The notes beneath the pieces were generated by a model. It saw only the letters and a list, made by a program, of their open reading frames with translations, searched no databases and was not told the origin of the DNA. This document shows, piece by piece, positions 43,202 to 51,838 of a stretch of 64,000 bases of DNA; position 1 is the first letter of the stretch; each line of letters opens with the position of its first letter. Origin of the DNA: Duganella sp. OV510 (GTDB taxonomy: Bacteria; Pseudomonadota; Gammaproteobacteria; Burkholderiales; Burkholderiaceae_D); NCBI RefSeq assembly GCF_900100205.1, contig NZ_FNEQ01000008.1, forward strand, positions 186,001-250,000, in the 5' to 3' direction. Position numbers and translations under genes: made by a program.

Positions 43202-45378
43202 AAGCCGACCGTCGCCGATACCGATACGGTGCGCGGCGCGCCCATGATCAGGTAGTTCGAGTTCGGATAGCCGCCGGCGGAAGCCCAGTAGCTCTTGTCG
43301 GTGACGTTATCCACGCGTGCGCGGAAGGTGACGTCGCGATCCAGGATGCGGGTGGCGTAGCTGGCGCCCAGGTCCAGGCGGGTCCACGACGACAGCTTCT
43401 GCGTGTTGGCGGCATCCGCGTATTGCGACGAGGTGTAAACCGTGCGCGCGTTGATGCTCAGGCCATGCATGCCCGGTACATCCCAGTCAGCGCCCAGGTT
43501 TAGCTGCGTATCCGGCACGCCGATGACATCCTTGCCATTGTTGCGGGCATCCTGCACTTCGCGCTGGGTAGCGTCCAGCAGCGTCAGGCCGCCCAGCAGG
43601 CGCAGGCCGCGCACCGGCATGCCGTACACGGTCAGCTCCAGGCCCTGGTTGCGCTGTTCGCCGAACACGCCGAAGTGGCCATTCTCGACATAGGCCGCCG
43701 GCTGGTTGGTGCGGAACAGCGCGGCAGTCGCGCCCAGCGTGCCGACTTCGTACTTGACGCCGATTTCCTTTTGCCTGGCGACGTAGGGAGCGAAGATCTC
43801 GCCGGTGTTGTCGATTTCGGCGCCGGACGCGGTCGGGCCTTGTTGCAGGCCTTCGATGTAATTGGCGTAGAGCGACACGGCTTTCACCGGACGGTAAACG
43901 ATGCCGGCCATCGGCGTCACCTTGGTTTCGTCGTAGTGCGCGTTGGAGGCGCCGGTGTCGTAGTTATAGCCTTCGGACTTGATCGACTGGTGGCGTGCGC
44001 CCACGGTCAGCAGCACTTTATCGTCCAGCATCGACATGGTGTCGGCCAGCGCATAGCTGCTGAAGATGGTCTTGGCGGTGACGCCAGGATTGCTCAACAC
44101 GCCGCCGGTGAAGAAGGTGGCCGGTGGCGCGGCGACATCCACCGGCTTATAGATGTTGGTGGCGATGCCGCCAAAGGTGCTGAAGGCATAAGCGTTCTTC
44201 GATTCCAGCCAGTAGCTGGAGGCGCTGGCGCTGATGGTGTGGCCCACGCTGCCGGTGCGCAGTTTGGTGCGCACGCCGATTTCGCCGGTACGCACATTGT
44301 CGTGACGGGTGTTGTCGAAGCGGTAGGCGTTGGCGGTGCCGTCAGCGGCGGTGACGGTTGGCTCGGACAGGACGTTGTTCTCATCGCCGCTGCGGGCGCC
44401 GAATGCGGCCCAGGCCACCGTGTCCTTGTTGATGTCCCATTCACCGCGCAGCGTGCCGAAGGTGTCGCGTTCATTCGAGTGGGTCCAGTCCTGCGCCCAG
44501 TTACTGGTGCTATCAGGGACCGCAGGCAGCGGAATCGTGCCGCTTGGCGTGACGGCCGGACGCGGCGCGGTCAGCTTGTGGTCCTGGTAGCCCAGGTCGG
44601 CGGACAGGCGGAAGCCACGGCCCTGGTAGTCCAGGCCCACCGAGGCGACGCTCAGTTCACGATGTTCCTTATCGACGCCGGTGTCGCCGTCACGGCGCGC
44701 GACGTTGACGCGGATGCCGGCGCGGTTCTCCTCACCGAAGCGACGGCCGATGTCGGCAGCGGCGTAACCCTGGCCACCGGTTTCCACGCCCACCGTCACC
44801 TGGGTCAGCGGTGCATTGCCGGCGCGCTTGGGCAGCAGGTTGATCGAACCGCCAATGCCGCCGCCACCAGGTGCCGCGCCATTCAGGAAGGAGTTCGCGC
44901 CACGGAAAACTTCAACACGCTCCAGCAGTTCCGATGCGACGAACTGGCGCGGCAGCACGCCGTACAAGCCGTTGTAGGCCAGATCGTCGGAGCTGACCGC
45001 GAAGCCACGGATCACATACAGTTCCTGGAAGTTGCCGAAGCCACGCGCCACGCGCACCGACGGATCGTTTTGCAGCACGTCCGCCACGCTGCGTGCCTGC
45101 TGTTCCTGGATCAGGTCCGCAGTGAAGTTCAGCGAATTGAAAGGCGCGTCCATGATGTCGACATTGCCCAACAGGCCGGCCCGGCCGCCGCGCGCAACCT
45201 GGCCACCGGCGAAATTGCGCGACAAGCCGTTGGCCGACGCGTCGGCGGAGGCGTTGATGACCACCGACTGCACCTTGTCATCGGCAGGCGCGGCGTCGGT
45301 TTGCGCCTGTGCGCTGGCGGCGGCCGTCAGCATGGCGGCGAAGGCAAGAGGGGAGAGCTTCAGGTCGAAGGTTGGCAT
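43198..45378 (-). CDS. TonB-dependent siderophore receptor
   Basis: A 726-aa outer-membrane receptor. The start MPTFDLKLSPLAFAAMLTAA gives a proper signal peptide; the longer frame crosses the promoter and is rejected. The plug domain carries VQSVVINASA (near the TonB-box region), SVADVLQNDPSVRVARGFGN, QELYVIRGF and LERVEVFRGANSFLNG; the barrel ends in SVSATVGF. This is the FhuE/FcuA-type arrangement for ferric siderophore uptake. Fur-like sites lie in the shared upstream region with the PepSY gene. Cognate siderophore unknown. Confidence 0.9.
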   Translation of the reverse strand: MPTFDLKLSPLAFAAMLTAAASAQAQTDAAPADDKVQSVVINASADASANGLSRNFAGGQVARGGRAGLLGNVDIMDAPFNSLNFTADLIQEQQARSVADVLQNDPSVRVARGFGNFQELYVIRGFAVSSDDLAYNGLYGVLPRQFVASELLERVEVFRGANSFLNGAAPGGGGIGGSINLLPKRAGNAPLTQVTVGVETGGQGYAAADIGRRFGEENRAGIRVNVARRDGDTGVDKEHRELSVASVGLDYQGRGFRLSADLGYQDHKLTAPRPAVTPSGTIPLPAVPDSTSNWAQDWTHSNERDTFGTLRGEWDINKDTVAWAAFGARSGDENNVLSEPTVTAADGTANAYRFDNTRHDNVRTGEIGVRTKLRTGSVGHTISASASSYWLESKNAYAFSTFGGIATNIYKPVDVAAPPATFFTGGVLSNPGVTAKTIFSSYALADTMSMLDDKVLLTVGARHQSIKSEGYNYDTGASNAHYDETKVTPMAGIVYRPVKAVSLYANYIEGLQQGPTASGAEIDNTGEIFAPYVARQKEIGVKYEVGTLGATAALFRTNQPAAYVENGHFGVFGEQRNQGLELTVYGMPVRGLRLLGGLTLLDATQREVQDARNNGKDVIGVPDTQLNLGADWDVPGMHGLSINARTVYTSSQYADAANTQKLSSWTRLDLGASYATRILDRDVTFRARVDNVTDKSYWASAGGYPNSNYLIMGAPRTVSVSATVGF

Positions 45379-45397
45379 GGCATTTTTATTAATTAGA

Positions 45398-45412
45398 TGA
45401 GAATAGTTCTCA
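45398..45412. promoter_or_regulatory. Dyad near the receptor start, possible Fur half-site pair
   Basis: TGAGAATAGTTCTCA is a perfect 6-bp inverted repeat with a 3-bp centre, 20 bp upstream of the receptor start codon. GAGAAT/ATTCTC-type halves are common in Fur-regulated promoters. Confidence 0.45.
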
Positions 45413-45443
45413 ATTATATTCCTTGCCAAGATTTTTTGCTTTA

Positions 45444-45468
45444 AATGAGAGTAATTTGCATTATCATT
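45444..45468. promoter_or_regulatory. Fur-box-like site between the receptor and PepSY genes
   Basis: The 25-bp site begins AATGAGAGTAA and ends GCATTATCATT. Read from either side it gives AATGA-x-A-type halves, with 7 of the first 9 positions symmetric, close to the AATGATAAT Fur consensus. It is located to act on both divergent genes. Confidence 0.55.
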
Positions 45469-45497
45469 GTAGTCTGGGTACTGAAACTGGATAAAAA

Positions 45498-46670
45498 ATG
45501 ACACCGAACAACGTCCGCCGCTGGGCATGGGTACACAAGTGGAGCAGCCTGGTTTGCACCGTGTTCATGCTCTTGCTGTGCATCACCGGACTTCCGCTGA
45601 TTTATCACCACGAAATTGACCATGCGCTGGGCAACGCCATTGAAGCGCCGGAAATGGCCGCCACCACGCCGATGGCCAGCATGGACGACGTCATCGCCGC
45701 AGGCAAGGCGCTGTACCCGAGCAAGATTGCCATGTACCTGTCGCAGGAGGCCGACGAGCCAGCGATCTGGTATCTGACCGTGGGCGATAACCCGACCGAC
45801 GAAAAATTCAAATCCATCGCCGTCGATGCGCGCACCGCCAAGGTGCTGGGCGAGCCTAGCTTTGAAGGCACCTTTCTCGGCGTAATGTTCCACCTGCACG
45901 TCGACCTGTACGCCGGCCTGTGGGGTAAGCTGTTCCTCGGCTTTATGGGGCTGCTGCTGGTGATCGCGATCATTTCTGGCGTGGTGCTGTATGCACCGTT
46001 CATGCGCAAGCTGGAGTTCGGCGAAGTGCGCCGCGAGCGTGGTCCGCGCGTCAAATGGCTGGACCTGCACAATATGCTCGGCATCGTCACGCTGACCTGG
46101 GCGCTCGTGGTGGGCGCCACCGGCATGATCAATACCTGGGCTGACCTGTTGCTGAAATACTGGCAATACACCGAGATGGCTGAAATGGTCGCACCGTACA
46201 AAGGCCTGCCGCCGCCAAGCCAGCTTGGCTCGATGCAGAAATCGCTGGATAACGCAGTCGCTGCCGAACCTGGCATGAAGATCGGCTTCGTCGCCTTCCC
46301 AGGCACGCCGTTCACCAGCCCTCACCACTATGGCATTTTCATGCGCGGTAACGAGGCATTCAGTTCGCGCCTGTACAAGCCTGTACTGGTCGACGCGCAA
46401 ACCACTGAGATCACCGACCGCCGCAATCTGCCGTGGTATCTGACCGGCCTGCTGATTTCGCAGCCGCTGCACTTCGGCGACTACGGCGGCGCATGGATGC
46501 AGTTCCTGTGGGCGGCGCTGGATGTCATCACCATCTTCGTGTTGGGCAGCGGCCTGTATCTGTGGCTGAAGCGTGGCGCACCCGCACCGGCACGCACCAC
46601 CGCTGTTCCCGCTGATGCGTCGAGGGACGTAGGCGTGCCAGCGCTGGCAACCGAAGGAGATGCACGATGA
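45498..46670 (+). CDS. PepSY-domain transmembrane protein (siderophore-iron reductase type)
   Basis: A 390-aa protein. An N-terminal helix (WAWVHKWSSLVCTVFMLLLCI followed by TGLPLIYHHEID) precedes a periplasmic region; later helices include GLLLVIAIISGVVLYAPFM and MLGIVTLTWALVVGATGMI. The His residues HKW, YHHEI, HLHVDLY and LHNMLG are conserved in PepSY_TM proteins and may ligate haem. Such genes beside siderophore receptors are thought to reduce ferric-siderophore or act in iron release. The divergent position and Fur-type sites support iron regulation. Confidence 0.85.
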   Translation: MTPNNVRRWAWVHKWSSLVCTVFMLLLCITGLPLIYHHEIDHALGNAIEAPEMAATTPMASMDDVIAAGKALYPSKIAMYLSQEADEPAIWYLTVGDNPTDEKFKSIAVDARTAKVLGEPSFEGTFLGVMFHLHVDLYAGLWGKLFLGFMGLLLVIAIISGVVLYAPFMRKLEFGEVRRERGPRVKWLDLHNMLGIVTLTWALVVGATGMINTWADLLLKYWQYTEMAEMVAPYKGLPPPSQLGSMQKSLDNAVAAEPGMKIGFVAFPGTPFTSPHHYGIFMRGNEAFSSRLYKPVLVDAQTTEITDRRNLPWYLTGLLISQPLHFGDYGGAWMQFLWAALDVITIFVLGSGLYLWLKRGAPAPARTTAVPADASRDVGVPALATEGDAR

Positions 46671-46852
46671 GCAGCCCATTCATGCGCATGTGGGGCGCGC
46701 CCATCGTGCTGGCCGTGCTGACCATCATTGGCCTGATATCCGCGCTGCTGGGCGACGACGTTTGGGATCATGTTTCAGCCTTTGCGCTAGGCATTCCGGT
46801 GCTGCTGTGCGTGTGGTTCGGCTTGCGTCGGAAGAAACAATCGGTTTCTTGA
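46667..46852 (+). CDS. Small membrane protein following the PepSY gene
   Basis: A 61-aa protein with two hydrophobic helices (residues ~11-28 IVLAVLTIIGLISALLG and ~35-53 VSAFALGIPVLLCVWFG) and a basic C-terminus (RRKKQ). It starts 4 bp inside the PepSY gene (ATGA overlap), so it is probably a small partner subunit. Comparable small proteins follow PepSY genes in other Burkholderiales iron loci (from memory; not searched). Confidence 0.7.
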   Translation: MSSPFMRMWGAPIVLAVLTIIGLISALLGDDVWDHVSAFALGIPVLLCVWFGLRRKKQSVS

Positions 46853-46927
46853 TGCAACGCACAAATTTAGGTTGCTTTATTTGACCTGATTGTTATCATT
46901 TCCATGCTGTTCTATAGAGGAGATCGC

Positions 46928-47869
46928 ATGGAAAGACCGCACCCGCACTACGATAGATTGATCGCTGCAGCGCGTCATGCCGGCCCGGCTACCGTCGCTG
47001 TAGCCCATCCATGTGACCGCAATGCGCTGGAAGGCGCGCTCGACGCGGCGCGCATGGGATTGATCAAGCCGATACTGGTTGGCCCGGTGGATCGCATCCG
47101 CCAGGAGGCCGATGCAGCCCGCCTGGACATCTCTGCGCTGCCCATCGTCGATACCGAACACAGTCACGCTTCCGCAGCCCGCGCCGTGCAGCTGGTGCAT
47201 GAAGGCCAGGCCACCGCGCTGATGAAGGGCAGCCTGCACACCGATGAACTGATGGGCGCCGTGGTGGCCACCGCCACCGGCTTGCGCACCGCGCGTCGCC
47301 TGAGCCATTGCTTCGTGATGGACGTGCCGGACCGCGCCGAGCCACTGATTATTACCGATGCCGCCGTCAACATCGTGCCGACGCTGGCGGACAAGGTCGA
47401 CATCGTGCAGAACGCCATCGACCTGGCGCACATCCTGCGCTTCAATCCGGTCAAGGTCGCCATTCTGGCGGCCGTGGAAACGGTCAGCGCCAAGATGCCA
47501 TCGACCATCGACGCCGCCGCGCTGTGCAAGATGGCCGATCGCGGCCAGATCACCGGCGCGCTGCTGGATGGCCCGCTGGCCATGGATAACGCCATCGATC
47601 CACAGGCCGCCGCCATCAAACACCTGGTGTCACCGGTCGCAGGCCAGGCCAATGTGCTGCTGGCGCCGGATCTGGAAGCCGGCAACATGCTGGCCAAGAG
47701 CCTGAGCTTCATGGCCGGCGCCAGTGCTGCCGGCATCGTGCTGGGTGCGCGTGTACCGGTGATCCTTACCAGCCGTGCGGATACTGTACAGGCACGCCTG
47801 GCGTCGTGTGCGGTGGCTGTACTGGTCGCGCACAGCAAACTGTCTGGTTCGCGTATTCTGGGGAGCTGA
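46928..47869 (+). CDS. pta: Phosphate acetyl/butyryltransferase
   Basis: A 313-aa PTA/PTB-fold enzyme exchanging CoA for phosphate on acetyl-CoA (or butyryl-CoA). The start has GAGGAG 7 bp upstream. Typical sequence: HPCDRNALEGALDAARMGLI, LMKGSLHTDELMGAVV, SHCFVMDVPDR and the end MAGASAAGIVLGARVPVIL. It lacks the N-terminal regulatory domains of long E. coli Pta. It is followed directly by ackA, so the pair interconverts acyl-CoA and acyl phosphate. Confidence 0.85.
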   Translation: MERPHPHYDRLIAAARHAGPATVAVAHPCDRNALEGALDAARMGLIKPILVGPVDRIRQEADAARLDISALPIVDTEHSHASAARAVQLVHEGQATALMKGSLHTDELMGAVVATATGLRTARRLSHCFVMDVPDRAEPLIITDAAVNIVPTLADKVDIVQNAIDLAHILRFNPVKVAILAAVETVSAKMPSTIDAAALCKMADRGQITGALLDGPLAMDNAIDPQAAAIKHLVSPVAGQANVLLAPDLEAGNMLAKSLSFMAGASAAGIVLGARVPVILTSRADTVQARLASCAVAVLVAHSKLSGSRILGS

Positions 47870-47873
47870 ATGC

Positions 47874-49067
47874 ATGCAGGATAACGATAGCGTCATCGTC
47901 ATCAACGCTGGCTCGTCCAGCATCAAATTCTCGATGTATAGCGGGCCGGCGCTGGATCTGACCATGCGCGGCAAGATCGAAAACCTGTACAGCGGCGTGG
48001 CGCGCTTCATCGCCCAGGATGCGCAGGACGGCGTGGTCGGCGAGCGCCACTGGCGTGACGGTCCGCTGGACCATGAAGGCGGCATGCGCTTCCTGATCGA
48101 TTTCGCCCAGACACATCTGGATGGGCATCGCGTGATCGCTGTCGGCCACCGCATCGTGCACGGCGGCCAGGCGCACAGCGGGCCGCAGCGCCTGGATGCA
48201 GCGCTGGTCGACGAGCTGGAAAAACTGGTGCCGCTGGCGCCACTGCATTTGCCGCACAACCTGGCGCCGGTGCGCTCGGTGATGGCGATGGCGCCGCACG
48301 TTCCGCAGATCGGCTGCTTCGACACGGCGTTTCATGTCGGCCAGCCGGCGGAGGCGCAGGAGTTTGCGCTGCCGTCCAACATCACCGACCTGGGTGTGCG
48401 CCGTTACGGCTTCCACGGCCTGTCATATGAATACATCGCCAGCGTGTTGCCGCAGGCGGAGCCTGGCCTCGGCCACGCCCGCGTCGTGGCGGCGCACCTG
48501 GGCAACGGCGCCAGCATGTGCGCGATGGACGCCGGCCGCAGCGTCGCCAGCACCATGGGTTTTACCGCCGTTGATGGCCTGCCGATGGGCACCCGTTGTG
48601 GCGCTCTCGATCCAGGCGTCGTGTTGTACCTGATGCAGGAACTGGGCATGGATGTGGCGGCGGTGCAGAAGCTGATGTATCAGCAATCCGGCCTGCTGGG
48701 CGTGTCGGGCATTTCTTCAGATATGCGCACGCTGGAACAGAGCGACGATCCGCGCGCAAAGATGGCCATCGACCTGATGGTGTACCGCATCGGCCGTGAA
48801 CTGGGCTCGCTGGCGGCGGCGCTTGGCGGCATCGATGCGCTGGTGTTTTCCGGCGGGATCGGCGAGAACAGTGTCGCCTTGCGCGCCGCCGTCTGCCGCG
48901 ACGCCGCCTGGCTGGGCGTGCAGCTGGACGCTGCCGCCAATGCCGCCGCAGCCGGCCGCATCGCCCGCATCAGCAAGGCAGACAGCAAGGTCGCCGTATG
49001 GGTGGTGCCGGCCAACGAAGAACTGATGATCGCGCGCCATGCGCTGGACGTGGTGGAGGCGGCATGA
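47874..49067 (+). CDS. ackA: Acetate kinase
   Basis: A 397-aa acetokinase. Motifs: VINAGSSSIKFSMY (phosphate loop), VGHRIVHGG, GCFDTAFH, RRYGFHGLSYEYI, HLGNGASMCAM and FSGGIGENS. It makes ATP from acetyl phosphate or the reverse. It starts 4 bp after pta and its stop overlaps fabI (ATGA), giving a coupled pta-ackA-fabI unit. Confidence 0.93.
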   Translation: MQDNDSVIVINAGSSSIKFSMYSGPALDLTMRGKIENLYSGVARFIAQDAQDGVVGERHWRDGPLDHEGGMRFLIDFAQTHLDGHRVIAVGHRIVHGGQAHSGPQRLDAALVDELEKLVPLAPLHLPHNLAPVRSVMAMAPHVPQIGCFDTAFHVGQPAEAQEFALPSNITDLGVRRYGFHGLSYEYIASVLPQAEPGLGHARVVAAHLGNGASMCAMDAGRSVASTMGFTAVDGLPMGTRCGALDPGVVLYLMQELGMDVAAVQKLMYQQSGLLGVSGISSDMRTLEQSDDPRAKMAIDLMVYRIGRELGSLAAALGGIDALVFSGGIGENSVALRAAVCRDAAWLGVQLDAAANAAAAGRIARISKADSKVAVWVVPANEELMIARHALDVVEAA

Positions 49068-49840
49068 ACACGGAAACCATCTATCCCATCCTGACCGGCA
49101 AGCGCGCGCTGGTGGTTGGCGTGGCCAATGAACATTCGATCGCCTGGGGCTGCGCGCTGGCGTTCCGCAAGCTGGGCGCGGAAGTAGTGCTGACTTACCT
49201 GAACGAGAAGGCGCTGCCGCATGTGGCGCCGCTGGCCGCGCAGATTGATGCGCAACTGCTGCCGCTGGACGTCATGCAAGCCGGCCAGCTGGAAGCTGTT
49301 TTCACCGCGCTGGCGGAAAAGGGCACGCTGGACATCCTGGTCCATTCCATCGCCTTCGCACCCAAGGCCGACCTGCAAGGCGGCTTGCTCGACTGCTCGC
49401 TGGAAGGCTTCCTGCAGGCGATGGATGTGTCCTGCCATTCCTTTGTCCGCATGGCGAAGCTGGCAGCGCCGCTGATGAAGCAGGGCGGCAGCATGTTCGC
49501 CATGAGCTATCACGGCGCTGACAAGGTGGTCCCCAACTACAACGTTATGGGGCCGGTGAAGGCGGCGTTAGAGGCGTCTTGCCGTTACCTGGCTTATGAG
49601 CTGGGGCCACGCGAGATCCGCGTGCACGCCATTTCGCCAGGTCCACTGCAAACCCGCGCAGCCTCCGGCCTGAAAGACTTCGATCACTTGCTGAGTGAAG
49701 CTGTCCAGCGTGCACCGCTGGGAGAACTGGTCGACATCATCGATGTCGGCAACACCTGCGCCTATCTGGCTTCGCCGTACGCCAAACGGCTGACCGGCAG
49801 CACCGTCTATGTCGACGGCGGCCTGAATATCATCGCTTGA
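49064..49840 (+). CDS. fabI: Enoyl-[acyl-carrier-protein] reductase FabI
   Basis: A 258-aa NADH-dependent reductase for the last step of each fatty-acid elongation cycle. The nucleotide site is GVANEHSIAWGCA, typical of FabI rather than classical SDRs. The catalytic Tyr149, Tyr159 and Lys166 (SYHGADKVVPNYNVMGPVKA) align with E. coli Tyr146/Tyr156/Lys163. Linkage to pta-ackA recurs in betaproteobacteria, so this may be a second fabI dedicated to this cluster. Confidence 0.9.
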   Translation: MNTETIYPILTGKRALVVGVANEHSIAWGCALAFRKLGAEVVLTYLNEKALPHVAPLAAQIDAQLLPLDVMQAGQLEAVFTALAEKGTLDILVHSIAFAPKADLQGGLLDCSLEGFLQAMDVSCHSFVRMAKLAAPLMKQGGSMFAMSYHGADKVVPNYNVMGPVKAALEASCRYLAYELGPREIRVHAISPGPLQTRAASGLKDFDHLLSEAVQRAPLGELVDIIDVGNTCAYLASPYAKRLTGSTVYVDGGLNIIA

Positions 49841-49852
49841 GAGGAGCGGCAC

Positions 49853-50140
49853 ATGCAAGTAATCTTATCCGGCCTGCATGGCGATGCCTGCGAAGTCAGC
49901 ATCGCCGAAGACCTGGCGCTGTACTTCCATGTGAAGCGCGTCAGCATGATCCGCCAGGGCATGGACGACAATCCCTGGGCGCTGATCGAGGTGGCGGATT
50001 CCTATGAACGGGTATGGAACGTGTGCAACCAGCTACGCGGGGTTTTCCATCGCGGTAAAAAGCTGCACCTGTATATCCCGCTGCATCAGGAGGACGTGTT
50101 TCACGATATCGCACCACATCACCGCATCAATTTCCGCTAA
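49853..50140 (+). CDS. Hypothetical protein, 95 aa, in the pta-ackA-fabI unit
   Basis: A small soluble protein with GAGGAG before the ATG and 12 bp after fabI. It has a strand-helix pattern (MQVILSGLHGDACEVSIAED, NPWALIEVADSYERVWNVCN, KKLHLYIPLHQEDVFHDI) and several His residues near the end. No family recognised. It ends 4 bp inside the convergent flavoprotein gene. Confidence 0.6.
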   Translation: MQVILSGLHGDACEVSIAEDLALYFHVKRVSMIRQGMDDNPWALIEVADSYERVWNVCNQLRGVFHRGKKLHLYIPLHQEDVFHDIAPHHRINFR

Positions 50141-51804
50141 ACGCGACTGGCGAGGAAGCCGTGGATCTGCGACACCACGGCGGCGCCTTCGCCCACCGCC
50201 GCCGCCACGCGCTTGGTCGAACGGGCGCGCACATCGCCAATCGCAAACACGCCCGGCACGCTGGTTTCCAGGCTGGCGCGTTCGGTACAAGGTCCGCCCG
50301 GCAGGTCGTAACCGGTGAGGATGAAGCCTTTATCGTCCACCTGTACACCGCAATCGCCCAGCCAGCCGGTGTTCGGGTCGGCGCCGATGAACAGGAAGAC
50401 GCGGCAGATGTCATAGTCTGTCTCCAGCTGCGTGCGGTGATTGCGCACGCGTACCTGCTGCAAGCCGTCCTCGTCGCAGCCTTCCAGCGCGACGATTTCC
50501 GATTCCACGTGCAGCTCGATATTCGGCGTGGCTGCAATCCGTTCGATCAGGTAGCTGGACATGGTGGAGCTCAGGCCATCCTTGCGGATCAGCATATGCA
50601 CCTTGGCCGCATGGCCGGACAGGTAGACCGCCGCCTGACCGGCCGAATTACCGCCGCCGACCAGTATCACTTCCTGGCTGCCGCACAGGCCCGCTTCCAG
50701 CGGCGAGGCCCAGTAGTACACGCCTTTGCCCTCGAACTGCTTGAGATTCGCCAGCGAAGGGCGGCGATAGCGCGCACCGCAGGACAGCACCACCGTGCGA
50801 CCTTGCAGCAGCGTCAGGCTGCCGCACATTTCGACCTGTATCGGATAGGTGTCGCACAACAGCCGTCCTGCCGGCGCCGGGATCGCCATCTTGACGCCAA
50901 ATTTCTGCGATTGCACGAAGGCGCGGCCGGCCAGCGCACCGCCTGAAATCCCGGTCGGGAAGCCCAGATAATTCTCGATGCGCGCGCTGGCTGCCGCCTG
51001 GCCGCCATAGGCGCGCGTCTCCAGCACCAGCACCGACAAGCCTTCCGACGCTGCATATACGGCCGTCGCCAGTCCCGCCGGCCCCGCGCCCACCACGATC
51101 ACATCCCAAATCTGCTCCGGGCTTAGTTCTGGCAACGTGCCAAGGCAGCGTCCCAAATCCACTGCGCTGGGATTCTTTTTGACGCCACCGTCGGGACACA
51201 CTGCCAGCGGCCAGTCGTGGGCCTCGGGCTGGAAACGCTCGACCAGCGCGCGTGCCTGCTCGTCGCTGCGCGGGTCCAGCACGCGGTGTGGCAAGCCGTT
51301 ACTGGACAGCCAGCCCTGCAGCGCGTGCATGCGCGCGTGGCCGGGCGGGGCGACCAGCACCACGCCACCGTCCTTGTTGTCCAGCTGCTCGACGCGGCGC
51401 AGGATGAAGGCGCGGACGATGCGTTCACCCAGTTCCGCCTCGGCGATCAGCAGGGCGCGCAGCGATTCAGTGGTCAGCGCCAGCGCTTCGACCTCGCCAA
51501 CCGCGTCACCGTTAACCAGCGATGGCGCGCCAGCCAGCTGGCTGATTTCCCCGGCAAATTCGCCAACGCCATGTTCAGTGATGATGGAGGTGTTGCCAAG
51601 ACCATCGTGGCGGCTGATGCGGATGCTACCCTTCAGCACCACGAACAGGCCAAAGCTGCTGTTGCCCGCTTCGTACATCCGTTCGCCATCACGGTAGCAG
51701 ACCAGGGTGCCAAAGCGCTGAATGCGCTTGATCTCTGCCGGCGTCAGTTTGGGAAGCGCTTGCGCGGTGCGGGTTTTGAAGGTGTCGTAGATGGCCATGG
51801 CCAT
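50137..51804 (-). CDS. cNMP-binding / thioredoxin-reductase-like flavoprotein without CxxC
   Basis: A 555-aa protein. Residues ~15-140 form a cyclic-nucleotide-binding fold (FGLFVVLKGSIRISRHDGLG, FAGEISQLAGAPSLVNGDAV). Residues ~145-225 form a thioredoxin-like segment lacking a CxxC. Residues ~235-555 are a TrxR-type FAD/NADPH oxidoreductase: VVGAGPAGLATAVYAASEG, GGGNSAGQAAVYLSGHAAKV and GVFAIGDVRARS. Where TrxR has CATC the sequence is YYWASPLEAGLC, so the disulfide centre is absent. It may pass electrons to another acceptor under cNMP control. Confidence 0.82.
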   Translation of the reverse strand: MAMAIYDTFKTRTAQALPKLTPAEIKRIQRFGTLVCYRDGERMYEAGNSSFGLFVVLKGSIRISRHDGLGNTSIITEHGVGEFAGEISQLAGAPSLVNGDAVGEVEALALTTESLRALLIAEAELGERIVRAFILRRVEQLDNKDGGVVLVAPPGHARMHALQGWLSSNGLPHRVLDPRSDEQARALVERFQPEAHDWPLAVCPDGGVKKNPSAVDLGRCLGTLPELSPEQIWDVIVVGAGPAGLATAVYAASEGLSVLVLETRAYGGQAAASARIENYLGFPTGISGGALAGRAFVQSQKFGVKMAIPAPAGRLLCDTYPIQVEMCGSLTLLQGRTVVLSCGARYRRPSLANLKQFEGKGVYYWASPLEAGLCGSQEVILVGGGNSAGQAAVYLSGHAAKVHMLIRKDGLSSTMSSYLIERIAATPNIELHVESEIVALEGCDEDGLQQVRVRNHRTQLETDYDICRVFLFIGADPNTGWLGDCGVQVDDKGFILTGYDLPGGPCTERASLETSVPGVFAIGDVRARSTKRVAAAVGEGAAVVSQIHGFLASRV

Positions 51805-51838
51805 AGTCTAGCGTGGTTTTTTCCTCTTTCGCCAGATT

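Noticed and set aside
43675..45396. 573-codon open frame antisense to the TonB receptor
   Set aside because: The translation is rich in Val, Ala, Arg, His and Gln without any motif; the receptor on the other strand has a signal peptide, plug and barrel.
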